Positions 16,493 through 26,199 of a DNA stretch of 64,000 nt are shown one piece after another (within the stretch, counting starts at the first letter, position 1; each line of letters begins with the position of its first letter). The translations under genes and the position numbers were made by a program. The notes below the pieces were generated by a model. It ran no database searches. It was not told the DNA's origin and worked only from the letters and a program-made list of their open reading frames with translations. The stretch spans positions 186,001 to 250,000 of the forward strand of contig NZ_JABENB010000001.1 in NCBI RefSeq assembly GCF_013002715.1, given 5' to 3'. Source of the DNA: Flexivirga aerilata (GTDB lineage Bacteria; Actinomycetota; Actinomycetes; Actinomycetales; Dermatophilaceae).

Positions 16493-17884
16493 ATGACTCG
16501 GGACGACCGCGGCGCATTCGACGACTTCTCGTTCGATGACGTGGCTGGCCAACGACGCCTACCCCAGCATGGCGAGCATGCCGCCGGCGCCCGCCGGGAG
16601 CCCGAGCAGCGGTCCGGGACACCGCGATCCACCGCGCAGGGATCCACCGCGCAGGCAACCGCCGAGACGACCGAACCCGATACGCGCCAGGAGCCCCAGC
16701 AGCCCCGGCAGCCGGCAAGCCCCGCCCCGTTCGCCGACGAGGACCTCAGCGCGCTGCCGGGCGCCGCACCGTCGGGTTCCGGCGGCTCCGACGGACCGGG
16801 CAGCTCCGGCAGTTCGGGAGGCGGCTCCGGTCGGGGTGGCGACGGCGGCTCCGGTGGCGCGGGCGGCTCCGGCCGCGGCCGCCGCGGCGGGAGGAAGACC
16901 AGAAAGAAAGCCGGCTGGCTGAAAGTCACCCTGCTCACCCTGCTGTCGATGGTGCTGGTGATCGCGCTCGCGCTCGGCGGCTTCCTGCTCTACCTCAACC
17001 ACGTGCTGGGCTCCAACATCAAACACGGCGCCGCACTGCCGAGCAGCACGGTGAAACCCGCTGCGGACGCGGGAGATTCGCAGAACATCCTGCTCATGGG
17101 CAGCGACACCCGCTCCACCGACGTGAAGAACACCACCGACGGGCGCTCCGACGTCATACAGCTGGTGCACATCAGCAGCGGCAACAAGGCCGTGCAGGTC
17201 ATCCACTTCCCCCGCGACATGTACGTCTCGATCCCGGGGCACGGCAAGAACAAGATCAACGCGGCCTACGCCTACGGCGGTCCGGCGCTGCTCGCGCAGA
17301 CCATCTCGGATCTGCTCGGCGGGGTGGTGATCAACCGCTACGCGATGATCGACTTCAAGGGTTTCGCCGACCTGACCGACGACCTCGGCGGCGTGAACGT
17401 CTACGTCGCCCAGCCGTTCAACGAGAAGGGTTACGGCAACTTCAAGCAGGGCTACAACATGATGAACGGCGAGCAGGCGCTCGGCTTCGTGCGCGAGCGC
17501 CACCAGCTCGCCCAGGGCGACGTCGACCGCGGCCGCAACCAGCAGGCCTGGATCAGCGCGGTGGTCAAGAAGACGCTCTCGGCCGGCACCCTGCTCAACC
17601 CGGTCAAGCTGACCGACACGGTCAAGGACCTCACCAAGTACACGACCGTCGACCAGGGCACCTCGACCGCCGACATCCGCAACCTGGCCTTCGACCTGCG
17701 CAACCTGCGCTCGGGCGACATCACCTATTACACGGCGCCGCTCGACGCGAACAACCCGTTCGGCAACGACCCGGTCGCGGGCTCGATCGACAACGTCGAC
17801 ATGGCGCAGATCAAGCGGCTCGGGCAGGCGATCTACCACGACAAGATGACGTCCTACACCTCCGGCAGGAACGACATCCGCTGA
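16493..17884 (+). CDS. LytR-CpsA-Psr (LCP) family wall-polymer ligase
   Basis: 463 aa. A disordered cytoplasmic tail of about 135 residues ends in Gly/Ser repeats and a basic patch. One membrane helix (about 140-165) and an extracellular LCP domain follow. The domain has ILLMGSDTRS, RSDVIQLVHI, HFPRDMYVSIPG and GEQALGFVRERH with the pyrophosphate-binding Arg and Asp residues. LCP enzymes attach teichoic acid-like or arabinogalactan-type polymers to peptidoglycan. The ATG at 16493 is the first in frame. The long low-complexity tail is unusual but common in actinobacterial LCPs. Confidence 0.92.
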   Translation: MTRDDRGAFDDFSFDDVAGQRRLPQHGEHAAGARREPEQRSGTPRSTAQGSTAQATAETTEPDTRQEPQQPRQPASPAPFADEDLSALPGAAPSGSGGSDGPGSSGSSGGGSGRGGDGGSGGAGGSGRGRRGGRKTRKKAGWLKVTLLTLLSMVLVIALALGGFLLYLNHVLGSNIKHGAALPSSTVKPAADAGDSQNILLMGSDTRSTDVKNTTDGRSDVIQLVHISSGNKAVQVIHFPRDMYVSIPGHGKNKINAAYAYGGPALLAQTISDLLGGVVINRYAMIDFKGFADLTDDLGGVNVYVAQPFNEKGYGNFKQGYNMMNGEQALGFVRERHQLAQGDVDRGRNQQAWISAVVKKTLSAGTLLNPVKLTDTVKDLTKYTTVDQGTSTADIRNLAFDLRNLRSGDITYYTAPLDANNPFGNDPVAGSIDNVDMAQIKRLGQAIYHDKMTSYTSGRNDIR

Positions 17885-17915
17885 CGACCGGCTGACCGAT
17901 CAGCGGCTGACTACG

Positions 17916-18503
17916 ATGGGCCGGGTGCCGATCGAACTCGACCCGACCATGCATCCCGATCTCGCACCGCTCGCCTGGCTGCTCGGCCAGTGGGAGGGCA
18001 CCGGCATCGCCGGCTACCCCGACCAGGAGGAGGTGCAGTTCGTTCAGCAGGTGAGCTGCACCCACGAGGGCGGGCCGTTCCTGCGCTGGGAGGCGCGTAG
18101 CTGGCGCCTCGGCGCCGACGGCGGGCGCGGCGAGCTCTTCGAGACCGAGCTGGGTTTCTGGCGCCCGCTGCCCGACTCCGAGGTCGAGCTGCTGCTCACG
18201 CACCCGACCGGCGTCGTCGAGCTCTACTACGGCAAGACCGAGCCGGCCAAGGCCGAGTTGCGCACCGACGGGGTGCTGCGCAGCCCGAGCGCGCGTGAAT
18301 ACACCGCGGGTCACCGTCTCTACGGCTACGTGCAGGGCGGACTGATGTGGGCGGCCGACATCGCCGCGATGGGTCACCCGCTGCAGAGTTACGCCTCCGC
18401 GCAGCTGCAGCGCGCCGCCGGGCCGGTCTTCACCGACGACGCGGGCGACGAGCCGCCGGCCGATGCCGGCGCGCCGGACGAGTCGCCCAAGGGCGAGGTA
18501 TGA
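17916..18503 (+). CDS. Nitrobindin-like heme-binding beta-barrel protein
   Basis: 195 aa. It has the family's opening GQWEGTG motif, a 10-stranded beta-barrel pattern and the C-terminal MGHPLQSYASAQLQR segment whose His is the heme ligand in nitrobindins (DUF1794, formerly FABP-like; compare Rv2717c). It probably binds heme and handles nitric oxide or peroxynitrite. The last ~25 residues are an Asp/Pro-rich tail beyond the barrel. The TGA stop overlaps a GTATGACG motif. Confidence 0.85.
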   Translation: MGRVPIELDPTMHPDLAPLAWLLGQWEGTGIAGYPDQEEVQFVQQVSCTHEGGPFLRWEARSWRLGADGGRGELFETELGFWRPLPDSEVELLLTHPTGVVELYYGKTEPAKAELRTDGVLRSPSAREYTAGHRLYGYVQGGLMWAADIAAMGHPLQSYASAQLQRAAGPVFTDDAGDEPPADAGAPDESPKGEV

Positions 18504-18506
18504 CGC

Positions 18507-19286
18507 TCAGCGATTGATCGCCCACTGCGCGGCGTAGGCGACGACGCCCGTCGAGAGCACGGCGGCTGCGCCATACGCCAGGCGGGCGGCGGGCTCGGTC
18601 GCCGGCAGCCCCGACAGCACGCGGCGCACCGCGGTGGCGACCGCCGCGGCGACCAGGCCGGCGATGAGCAGGACGTTCCAGTGGCCGTCGGTGCCGATGC
18701 CGACCAGCACGCCGACGGCGGCACCGAGCAGCAGGCCCACCGGCAGCACCCACTCCGCGGACGCCCCGCGGCCGAGCAGCGCCTCGGCGACCAGGCCGAG
18801 CGCGCTCGCCCCGGCGACCACCGCGACCGCGTGGTCGCCGAAGGGATGGGACGCGGCACCGGCGTAGAAGGCACCGCTGGCGAGCAGCGCCAGCCCGAGT
18901 GCGCTGCCGGCGAGCGACACCACCAACTGGTGGCGTCCGTCGGTGCGCAGCAGTTCGTGCAGGAAGGCCAGCACCAGCGCGATCGCGAGCACCACGCTGA
19001 GTGCCCGCATGCCGTCCTCTCCGTCACCGGAGAAGGCCACGATGCCGGCCGCGCCGAGGGCGCCGACCGCGAGCACCGCACTGGTGCCGGGTGGTCGCGG
19101 CAGATCGAGCAGCACCGGCCAGCCCCAGGCCAGCACCAGGCCGGCGAGCAGTCCGGCATACGCGGTCACGTCGTGCCCGGTGTAGGCGCCGAGGATCAGC
19201 AGCGCGGCCGCGATCAGCCCGGCGACCACGCCGAGCGGGGCGGCGGTGAGACGGGCGGTTGACGCGGTCACGCTGGCGGATGGCAC
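18507..19286 (-). CDS. Multi-pass membrane protein of unknown function
   Basis: 259 aa with about eight hydrophobic helices and short loops. No catalytic motif is recognised. The start at GTG 19286 is preferred because a GGGAGG ribosome site lies 9 bases upstream; ATG 19295 overlaps that site. It sits 16 bp downstream of the MoaD gene and is convergent with the nitrobindin gene. A permease-like role is possible but unsupported. Confidence 0.72.
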   Translation of the reverse strand: MPSASVTASTARLTAAPLGVVAGLIAAALLILGAYTGHDVTAYAGLLAGLVLAWGWPVLLDLPRPPGTSAVLAVGALGAAGIVAFSGDGEDGMRALSVVLAIALVLAFLHELLRTDGRHQLVVSLAGSALGLALLASGAFYAGAASHPFGDHAVAVVAGASALGLVAEALLGRGASAEWVLPVGLLLGAAVGVLVGIGTDGHWNVLLIAGLVAAAVATAVRRVLSGLPATEPAARLAYGAAAVLSTGVVAYAAQWAINR

Positions 19287-19302
19287 AGGGGGCATCCTCC
19301 CA

Positions 19303-19542
19303 TCACCCGCCGGCGAACGGCGGCAGCACCTCGACGGTGCTCCCGGCCGCGAACGCCGCGCCGGGCTCGACCCGGCGGCCGTCCACCAGCAGCGAGGCGA
19401 CCGCGAAGACCGGGGCAAGCTTGGGGTGCGCGGCCACGGCGGCGGCGCGCAGTTCGTCGGTGTTCGCGGCGTCGAGGGTCTCCTCGTGCACGCCGGCGGC
19501 CGCCTGGGCGCCGGCCCAATAGCGGACCGTGACCTGCTGCAT
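19303..19542 (-). CDS. moaD: MoaD/ThiS-family sulfur carrier
   Basis: 79 aa with a ubiquitin-like beta-grasp fold, ending in the obligatory Gly-Gly (PPFAGG) that is thiocarboxylated to carry sulfur. The length matches MoaD, the small subunit of molybdopterin synthase. No MoaE or MoeB lies nearby, so a role in another sulfur-transfer pathway is possible. Divergent from glnR. Confidence 0.85.
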   Translation of the reverse strand: MQQVTVRYWAGAQAAAGVHEETLDAANTDELRAAAVAAHPKLAPVFAVASLLVDGRRVEPGAAFAAGSTVEVLPPFAGG

Positions 19543-19672
19543 GAAGGGCCTTTCTGCGTGTGCGGCGCGGTGTGGCGCCGGTCACCGCGGGGGCGAACCC
19601 GGTGAGCGACGCCGGCGGATTCTCTATTGTTGCAAGGTATGACGTCATCCCCGGACCACGGATAGCCGTCTC

Positions 19673-20380
19673 GTGGCCCGCCTCCTGCTGCTCACCGACT
19701 CGCCGGGCGCGAGTGTCGAGGTGCTGCCCGCGCTCGGCCTGCTGGGCCACCGGGTGCGCATCCTGCCGCCGGAGCCGCAGGCGCTCGTCGAGCCGCCGGA
19801 CTGCGACGTGGTGCTGGTCGACGCCCGCCGCGACCTGGCCGGCGCCCGCGGCCTCAGCCGGCTACTGCGCACGAGCGGGCAGTCAGCGCCGCTGCTGGCG
19901 GTCTTTACCGAGGGCGGGCTGGCCGCACTCACCGCGGAGTGGCAGATCGACGACGTGATCCTCGAAACCGCGGGCCCGGCCGAGGTGGAGGCCCGCATCC
20001 GGCTGGCGACCAGCCGGGCCGCCCCCGAGGAGTCCGACGAACCGGCCCGCATCACCGCCGGCGAACTGACCATCGACGAGGAGGCGTATGCCGCGCGGAT
20101 CCGCGGCCGCACGCTCGACCTGACCTACAAGGAGTTCGAGCTGCTCAAGCACCTCGCGGCCCACCCGGGGCGGGTCTTCACCCGGGCCCAGCTGCTGCAG
20201 GAGGTGTGGGGCTACGACTACTTCGGCGGCACCCGCACGGTCGACGTGCACGTGCGCCGCCTGCGCGCGAAGCTCGGCCCGGAACACGAGGCGCTGATCG
20301 GCACCGTCCGCAACGTCGGCTACCGCTTCGTCGGCTCGTCCGAGCAGCGGCAGCAGCAGGAGGCGCCGAGCAACGCGTGA
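19673..20380 (+). CDS. glnR: Nitrogen regulator GlnR (orphan OmpR family)
   Basis: 235 aa. The atypical receiver (about 1-115) retains Asp in VLVDARRDL but lacks the usual acidic pocket, as in known GlnR proteins that work without phosphorylation. The winged helix (about 125-225) carries [20 protein letters not shown] and VRNVGYRFV. GlnR controls glutamine synthetase, ammonium uptake and other nitrogen genes. The position directly before mshD matches other actinobacteria. The start is GTG. A Gln-rich tail of about 15 residues is extra. Confidence 0.92.
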   Translation: MARLLLLTDSPGASVEVLPALGLLGHRVRILPPEPQALVEPPDCDVVLVDARRDLAGARGLSRLLRTSGQSAPLLAVFTEGGLAALTAEWQIDDVILETAGPAEVEARIRLATSRAAPEESDEPARITAGELTIDEEAYAARIRGRTLDLTYKEFELLKHLAAHPGRVFTRAQLLQEVWGYDYFGGTRTVDVHVRRLRAKLGPEHEALIGTVRNVGYRFVGSSEQRQQQEAPSNA

Positions 20381-20398
20381 CCGGGCGGCGTCATACGC

Positions 20399-20602
20399 GT
20401 GCACAACCCGCGACGGTCGCGCCCTACGCACGCCCCACCACCCGAAACCGTGCACAACCCGCAACGGTCGCGCCCTACGCACGCCCCGCCACCCGAAACC
20501 GTGCACAACCCGCAACGGTCGCGACGTCTGCACGCCCCGGCACCCGCAACCGTGCACAACCCGCAACGGTCGCGACCTATGCACGCGCCGCCACCCGTGC
20601 GG
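20399..20602. repeat. Four 51-bp tandem repeats before mshD
   Basis: GTGCACAACCCGC starts at 20399, 20450, 20501 and 20552, exactly 51 bp apart, with a few substitutions between copies. The repeats are in frame with mshD and contain no stop. They would encode a 17-residue unit (V-H-N-P-Q-R-S-R-P-T-H-A-P-P-P-E-T) if translation began upstream of the likely GTG at 20615. Confidence 0.92.
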
Positions 20603-20614
20603 CAGGATGATCCC

Positions 20615-21520
20615 GTGACTGCCGCACCCCCACCTGCCGCCGACGAACTCCTCGCCATCGCCGCCCGCGCCACCGCCGCCGACCGCGTCGAACCCTTTTC
20701 GGAGGCAACGCGATTGGCGTTGCGGCACACCGAGCCCCAGCACGTGATCCGCACCGACGGAGCCGTCACCGCCGGCGCGTATGTCGCGGACGACGGCTCG
20801 GCCGAGATCGTCGTCGACCCCGACCACCGCCGCCGCGGCCACGGCGAGCGCCTCGCCACCGAGGTGCTCGAGCAGCGGCCGGACGCCCGGCTGTGGGCGC
20901 ACGGCGACCTGCTCGGCGCCCGGGCGATCGCGGACAAGCTCGGGCTGCAGGTGGTGCGCAACCTGTGGCAGATGCGCCGCGCGGTCGACGCCGACCCGCA
21001 GATCGCCGCGCCGCAGGTGCCGGAGGGCTTCACCGCGCGCACCTTCCGCCCCGGCGACGAGGATGCCTGGCTCGATCTCAACGCGCGCGCGTTCGTGCAC
21101 CACCCCGAGCAGGGCCGTATGACGAGGGCCGACCTCGACGAACGGATGTCGGAGGAGTGGTGGGACCCGCAGGGCCTGATCCTGATCGTCGACGACACCA
21201 CCGGCGACCCCGCCGCCTCGGCTCCTCCTCCAGCCGAAGCTCGCGGGCTCGCCCCGGCTGGCATCGTCGCCTCGCACTGGACCAAGATCGAGCCGGCCGA
21301 CCCGGCCGAGGGCGAGGTCTACGTCGTCGCGGTCGACCCGGGCCGGCAGGGCCACGGCCTGGGAAAGGTCGTCACCGCGCTCGGCCTGCAGCACCTGAAA
21401 AGCCGTGGAGTGCAACGCATTTCCCTCTACGTGGAGGGCGACAACGAGCCGGCGGTCGCGACCTACACCCGGCTCGGTTTCGCCCGGAGCGCCGTCGACG
21501 TGATGTACGCGCGGCCTTAG
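20615..21520 (+). CDS. mshD: Mycothiol synthase MshD
   Basis: 301 aa, two fused GNAT acetyltransferase domains. The second (about 150-300) has the acetyl-CoA loop [13 protein letters not shown]; the first has [17 protein letters not shown]. It acetylates Cys-GlcN-Ins, the last step of mycothiol synthesis. The GTG at 20615 follows AGGA. The frame stays open through the 51-bp repeats to 20399, so an N-terminal repeat extension cannot be excluded. A short Ala/Pro-rich insert sits in the middle of domain 2. Confidence 0.92.
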   Translation: MTAAPPPAADELLAIAARATAADRVEPFSEATRLALRHTEPQHVIRTDGAVTAGAYVADDGSAEIVVDPDHRRRGHGERLATEVLEQRPDARLWAHGDLLGARAIADKLGLQVVRNLWQMRRAVDADPQIAAPQVPEGFTARTFRPGDEDAWLDLNARAFVHHPEQGRMTRADLDERMSEEWWDPQGLILIVDDTTGDPAASAPPPAEARGLAPAGIVASHWTKIEPADPAEGEVYVVAVDPGRQGHGLGKVVTALGLQHLKSRGVQRISLYVEGDNEPAVATYTRLGFARSAVDVMYARP

Positions 21521-21557
21521 GCTGCGGCCCCGCCCGAGCTTTGCAACGATAGGGACC

Positions 21558-23825
21558 ATGGACGCCACGGAGCCGGCCACTTCTCCCGCCGTCGACCCGG
21601 CCACTCAGACGGCAGCCAGCGACGCGTCGCTGGTGCGACTGCAGACCCGCGCGGCCCAGCGCGCCCGCGGCGCGAACGGCCGCTTCATCCGGGTCGCCCC
21701 CGAGCTGGAGAAACCGGACGAGCACCTGCCCGACGACCGGTTCCTCGACCGCGAGATCTCGTGGCTGCAGTTCAACGAGCGCGTCCTGCAGCTGGCCGGC
21801 GACCCGCTGGTGCCGCTGCTCGAACGCGCCCGCTTCCTCGCGATCTTCGCCAGCAACCTCGACGAGTTCTTCATGGTGCGGGTCGCCGGCCTGAAGCGCC
21901 GCATCGCCACCGGCCTCGCCGTCCGCTCCGCATCGGGGCTCGAGCCGCGCGAGGTGCTCGACGAGATCAGCAACGCCGCTCACGAGCTGATGCAGGTGCA
22001 CGCGCGGATGTTCCAGACCCACATCCGGCCCGCGCTGGCCGACGAGGGCATCCGCATCGTCCGCCCCGGCGAGTGGACCGAGGGCGACCGCGAGCACCTC
22101 AACACGCTGTTCCGCAACCAGATCTACCCGGTGCTGACCCCGCTCGCGGTCGACCCGGCCCACCCGTTCCCCTACATCTCCGGCCTGTCGCTCAACCTCG
22201 CGGTCGTGCTGATCAACCCCAAGACCGGCCGCGAGCACTTCGCCCGCGTCAAGGTGCCGCCGCTGCTCCCCCGGCTGATCAAACTGCCTGCGGGCGAGCA
22301 GGACGACAAGCTGTATGACGCGCGTTTCGTGGCGATCGAGGACGTCATGGCCGAGCACCTGCAATACCTCTTCCCCGGCATGGAGGTGCGCGAGCACTTC
22401 ACCTTCCGGGTCACCCGCAACGAGGACCTCGAGGTCGAGGAGGACGACGCCGAAAACCTCCTCACCGCGCTGGAGAAGGAGCTCACCCGCCGGCGCTTCG
22501 GGCCACCGGTGCGCCTCGAGGTCGCCGACGACATGGACGACCACGTGATGGACCTGCTGGTGCGCGAGCTCGGCGTCCGCGACGACGAGGTCTACCGCCT
22601 GCCTGAGCCGCTCGACCTGCGGGGGCTGAACACCGTTGCCGATCTTGACCGTTCGGAGTTGCGCTGGCCACCGTTCGTCGCCAAGGCGCACCCCGACCTC
22701 GCACCGGTCGAGCGGTCCGCACAGTCCGACGTGATGGACGCGATGCGGGCCGGCGACATCCTGCTGCACCACCCCTACGACTCGTTCTCGACGTCGGTGC
22801 AGGCCTTCATCGAGCAGGCGGCTGCCGACCCGCACGTGCTCGCGATCAAGCAGACGCTCTACCGCACCAGCGGTGACTCGCCGATCATCGACGCCCTCAT
22901 CGACGCCGCCGAGTCCGGCAAGCAGGTGCTCGCCGTGGTGGAGATCAAGGCCCGCTTCGACGAGGAGAACAACATCACCTGGGCCCGCAAGCTGGAGCGC
23001 GCGGGCGTGCACGTGGTCTACGGCATGGTCGGGCTGAAGACCCACGCCAAGCTGTGCCTCGTCGTGCGCGAGGAGGGCGGCGAGATGCGCCGCTACGCGC
23101 ACGTCGGCACCGGCAACTACAACCCCAAAACCGCTCGCCTCTATGAGGATCTGGGTCTGCTGACCACCGACCGCGAGGTCGGCGAGGACCTGTCGCGGTT
23201 GTTCAACCAGCTGTCCGGCATGGCTCCGCGCAGCAAGTTCAAGCGGCTGCTGGTCGCGCCGCGCTCGGTGCGCACCGGCCTGATCGAGCAGATCGAGCGC
23301 ACCATCGCCGCGGCGCGGGACGGCAAGCAGGCGCGGGTGCAGATCAAGGTCAACTCGATGGTCGACGAGGAGGTCATCGACGCCCTCTACCGCGCGTCGC
23401 AGGCCGGGGTCGACGTCGACATCTGGGTGCGCGGCATCTGCGCCATACGGCCCGGGGTGGAGGGACTGTCCGACCGCATCACCGTGCGGTCGATCCTCGG
23501 CCGGTTCCTGGAGCACTCGCGGGTGTTCCGCTTCGCGATCGAGGGCGAGGACGACGTCGTCTTCATCGGCAGCGCCGACATGATGCACCGCAACCTGGAC
23601 CGCCGCGTCGAGGCGCTGGTGCGGCTGCAGTCGCCCAAGCACATCGAGACCCTCAGCCGGCTGCTGGACCAGGCGATGTCACCGGACACCTCCTCCTGGC
23701 ACCTGCACGGCGACGGCCGCTGGGAGCGGCACCACCTCGACGGCGAGGGCAATCCGCTGCCCGACCTGCAGGCCGGGCTCGTCGAGAGCTACGCCAAACG
23801 CAAGCGCAAGGCCCGCCGCCGGTGA
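21558..23825 (+). CDS. ppk: Polyphosphate kinase 1
   Basis: 755 aa, full length. It polymerises phosphate from ATP into polyphosphate. The N, head and two catalytic domains are present; His496 in [11 protein letters not shown] is the residue that is autophosphorylated, and [21 protein letters not shown] is characteristic. It is flanked by mshD and the Nudix gene, which overlaps it by 4 bp (GTGA). Lying between PhoU/SenX3 and pst genes, it belongs functionally to the phosphate system. An N-terminal extension of about 45 residues is poorly conserved. Confidence 0.96.
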   Translation: MDATEPATSPAVDPATQTAASDASLVRLQTRAAQRARGANGRFIRVAPELEKPDEHLPDDRFLDREISWLQFNERVLQLAGDPLVPLLERARFLAIFASNLDEFFMVRVAGLKRRIATGLAVRSASGLEPREVLDEISNAAHELMQVHARMFQTHIRPALADEGIRIVRPGEWTEGDREHLNTLFRNQIYPVLTPLAVDPAHPFPYISGLSLNLAVVLINPKTGREHFARVKVPPLLPRLIKLPAGEQDDKLYDARFVAIEDVMAEHLQYLFPGMEVREHFTFRVTRNEDLEVEEDDAENLLTALEKELTRRRFGPPVRLEVADDMDDHVMDLLVRELGVRDDEVYRLPEPLDLRGLNTVADLDRSELRWPPFVAKAHPDLAPVERSAQSDVMDAMRAGDILLHHPYDSFSTSVQAFIEQAAADPHVLAIKQTLYRTSGDSPIIDALIDAAESGKQVLAVVEIKARFDEENNITWARKLERAGVHVVYGMVGLKTHAKLCLVVREEGGEMRRYAHVGTGNYNPKTARLYEDLGLLTTDREVGEDLSRLFNQLSGMAPRSKFKRLLVAPRSVRTGLIEQIERTIAAARDGKQARVQIKVNSMVDEEVIDALYRASQAGVDVDIWVRGICAIRPGVEGLSDRITVRSILGRFLEHSRVFRFAIEGEDDVVFIGSADMMHRNLDRRVEALVRLQSPKHIETLSRLLDQAMSPDTSSWHLHGDGRWERHHLDGEGNPLPDLQAGLVESYAKRKRKARRR

Positions 23826-24796
23826 CGGCGCGCACCGTCACCCGGCGCCCGACCACGGTGCCGGCAGCCGGAGCCGTGCTCTGGCGCCGCAAGAACGACC
23901 AGCTGCAGGTCGCGCTGGTCCACCGGCCGAAGTACGACGACTGGTCGTGGGCCAAGGGCAAGCTCGACCCGGGCGAGACCTGGGTGAGCGCGGCGGCGCG
24001 AGAAGTGTTGGAGGAGACCGGCTTCCGGCCGCGCATCGGCATCCCCCTGCCGCGCTCGGTCTACTCGATGCAACGCGGCCAGCTCAAGGAGATCCGCTAC
24101 TGGGCCGCGGAGGTCATGGGCGGCAGCGGCGAGCTGGAGAACGAGATCGACGAGGTCGCGTGGCTGACCCCGGCGCAGGCGCAGACCCGTTTCAGCTACG
24201 TGCGCGACGCGCTGCAGCTGCAGGCGGTCGTCGACGCCGATCGCGGCAGGCTGCTGCAGACCTGGCCGCTCGTAGTGATCCGGCACGGCGACGCGGTGGC
24301 GCGCAAGGGCTGGTCCGGCGACGACTGGGACCGGCCGCTGGACGACCTCGGCAAGCGCCGCGCGCGGGCCCTCGTGCCGGTGCTTGCGGCATACGGCATC
24401 GAGCGGGTGGTGACCTCACCTTCCGCACGCTGTTACGCGACGGTGCAGCCGTATGCCGCAGCGGCCGGCCTGCGTCTGCGCACCAAGCGGGGGTTGTCCG
24501 AGGAGGGCTTCGCCGCCGAGCCGGCCAAGGCGACCCGGCACACCGACCGGGTGCTCGAGCACGGGGAGCCCGCGGCGATCTGCACCCACCGCCCGGTGCT
24601 GCCCGCCGTCCTCGCCGACCTGCGGCGACGCACGGCCCCGGGGTCCGCTGCCGCGCGGACCCTCGGCGAGGTGACCCGTGCCGGTATGGACAAGGGCGAG
24701 GCACTCGTCCTGCAGGTGGTCGGCACCGGCGCGACCGCCCGGGTGGTCAGCGTCGAGCGGCAGCGACCGGCAGGGGCGTTTCTTCCCACGTTGTAA
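23822..24796 (+). CDS. mutT1: MutT1-like Nudix hydrolase fused to histidine phosphatase
   Basis: 324 aa. The N-terminal Nudix domain (about 10-140) has the box [22 protein letters not shown]. The C-terminal domain has [16 protein letters not shown] and a second His in CTHRPVLP, marking a SixA-type histidine phosphatase. Mycobacterial MutT1 has this same fusion and cleans 8-oxo-dGTP/GTP and dinucleoside polyphosphates. It is translationally coupled to ppk (GTGA overlap), suggesting a link with polyphosphate or nucleotide pools. Confidence 0.9.
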   Translation: MTARTVTRRPTTVPAAGAVLWRRKNDQLQVALVHRPKYDDWSWAKGKLDPGETWVSAAAREVLEETGFRPRIGIPLPRSVYSMQRGQLKEIRYWAAEVMGGSGELENEIDEVAWLTPAQAQTRFSYVRDALQLQAVVDADRGRLLQTWPLVVIRHGDAVARKGWSGDDWDRPLDDLGKRRARALVPVLAAYGIERVVTSPSARCYATVQPYAAAAGLRLRTKRGLSEEGFAAEPAKATRHTDRVLEHGEPAAICTHRPVLPAVLADLRRRTAPGSAAARTLGEVTRAGMDKGEALVLQVVGTGATARVVSVERQRPAGAFLPTL

Positions 24797-24822
24797 CGGC
24801 ATTCACCCGTTGTTCACCAACT
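24790..24822 (+). promoter_or_regulatory. PHO box upstream of pstS
   Basis: Units ATTCACCCGTT (24801) and GTTCACCAACT (24812) are contiguous 11-nt direct repeats. A weaker third unit (GTTGTAACGGC, 24790) precedes them and overlaps the mutT1 stop. The layout matches PhoP/RegX3 boxes and lies about 95 bp before pstS. RegX3 encoded at 692-1375 is the likely activator. Confidence 0.65.
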
Positions 24823-24915
24823 CGGCGGTAGTGCGTCACGCGGCGTCCCTACCGTCGGCGCGACGGGTCAATCGCTCGTCCTCGCTGACCTGGAATCCCT
24901 CGAAAGGCACCACTC

Positions 24916-26049
24916 GTGAAGATCACCCGTATCGGGCGCGCGTCCAGCGTCGCCGTTGTCGCGGCGCTCGCGCTCGCCGCCTGCGGTAGCTCCTCCAACA
25001 GCGACTCCTCCGGAAACTCGGCCGGGTCCGGTGGCTCGGGTTCGGGTGCGGCCGCTGGCTCGGCTACCGCTTCCGGCGCGGGGGACTGCTTCTCCGGCAG
25101 CCTGAACGCAGAGGGTTCGACCGCGCAGCAGAACGCGATCACCCAGGCGATCTCGAGCTACCAGACCAAGTGCAGCGGCGCCAAGGTGTCCTACAACGGC
25201 ACCGGCTCGGGCGCGGGCATCACGTCCTTCATCGCCAAGCAGGTCGACTTCGCCGGCTCCGACTCGGCGCTCAACGCCGACAAGGGCGAGCCGGCCAAGG
25301 CCAAGGCCGCCTGCGGCTCGGACGCGCTCAACCTGCCGATGGTCACCGGCCCGATCGCGGTCGCCTTCAACGTCAAGGGTGTCGACAAGCTCAACCTCAC
25401 GCCCGACCTGATCGCCAAGATCTTCTCCGGCAAGATCAAGAAGTGGAACGACCCGGCGATCGCCGCCGCCAACCAGGGCGCGAAGCTGCCCGACACCAAC
25501 ATCTCGGTGTTCTTCCGGTCGGACGAGTCGGGCACCACCGACAACTTCACCAACTACATGAACAAGACCGCCCCCACCGTGTGGACCGAGAAGAAGTCCA
25601 AGAAGTGGACCGGCACCGTCGGCCAGGGCAAGTCCAAGACCGCCGGCGTCGCCACCGCGGTCAAGGCCACCGACGGCGGCATCGGCTACATCGAGTGGGG
25701 CTACGCGGTCCAGAACAAGCTCCACTTCGCCTCGGTCAACGGCGTGGAGCTGACCGGCGCGTCGGCCGGCAACGCCGTCGAGGCCGCGAAGGTCGTCGGC
25801 ACGGGCAAGGACCTGTCGCTGAAGCTGGACTACACGACCAAGGAGGCCGGCGCCTACCCGATCGTCCTGGTCACCTACGAGATCGTCTGCTCCAAGTACG
25901 CCGACGCCACCAAGGGCAAGAACGTCAAGGCGTTCCTTTCCTACATGGCCTCGCCGGACTTCCAGAAGACGCTCGAGGGCGTCGGCGCGGCCCCGCTGCC
26001 CGCCGCGATCCAGACCAAGGTCGTCGACTCGATCAACTCGATCAGCTGA
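24916..26049 (+). CDS. pstS: Phosphate-binding lipoprotein PstS
   Basis: 377 aa. The signal peptide ends in the lipobox L-A-A-C (Cys23) and is followed by a Ser/Gly-rich linker. The phosphate-binding domain has EGSTAQQNAI, YNGTGSGAGI, FAGSDSAL and FFRSDESGTTDNF, the loops that grip phosphate. It delivers phosphate to PstCA. The start is GTG at 24916 with a GAAAGG ribosome site. A strong hairpin separates it from pstC, allowing PstS to be made in excess. Confidence 0.96.
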   Translation: MKITRIGRASSVAVVAALALAACGSSSNSDSSGNSAGSGGSGSGAAAGSATASGAGDCFSGSLNAEGSTAQQNAITQAISSYQTKCSGAKVSYNGTGSGAGITSFIAKQVDFAGSDSALNADKGEPAKAKAACGSDALNLPMVTGPIAVAFNVKGVDKLNLTPDLIAKIFSGKIKKWNDPAIAAANQGAKLPDTNISVFFRSDESGTTDNFTNYMNKTAPTVWTEKKSKKWTGTVGQGKSKTAGVATAVKATDGGIGYIEWGYAVQNKLHFASVNGVELTGASAGNAVEAAKVVGTGKDLSLKLDYTTKEAGAYPIVLVTYEIVCSKYADATKGKNVKAFLSYMASPDFQKTLEGVGAAPLPAAIQTKVVDSINSIS

Positions 26050-26065
26050 CGACCCGAGAGCATCA

Positions 26066-26104
26066 CCTGCGGGGGTATCGCGAACCACGCGATACCCCCG
26101 CAGG
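26066..26104 (+). terminator. 17-bp perfect hairpin between pstS and pstC
   Basis: Arms 26066-26082 and 26088-26104 pair perfectly around AACCA. It probably stops most transcripts after pstS while some read through into pstCAB, or it protects the 3' end of pstS mRNA. Confidence 0.88.
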
Positions 26105-26199
26105 CACGAGACCTGCATGATGAGAGCGAAACTCCCCGCCCCACGCACCATCAGCCGGCGATCAGGTATGACGCCGCCTGAGCACCTCACGGAGATCAG

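Noticed and set aside
16559..16938. Pro/Glu-rich N-terminal extension of YgfZ
   Set aside because: It lies antisense to the Gly/Ser linker of the divergent LCP gene; the conserved fold begins at 16428.
20399..20602. CRISPR-like periodicity upstream of mshD
   Set aside because: The whole 51-bp unit repeats, leaving no spacers; it is a simple tandem repeat.
21372..23642. 756-codon open frame antisense to ppk
   Set aside because: Its composition (Arg, Asp, His, Val-rich) and perfect overlap with ppk show it is a high-GC antisense shadow; no domain is recognisable.
26066..26104. Riboswitch between pstS and pstC
   Set aside because: Only a single long perfect hairpin is visible; no multi-helix junction or known aptamer sequence.
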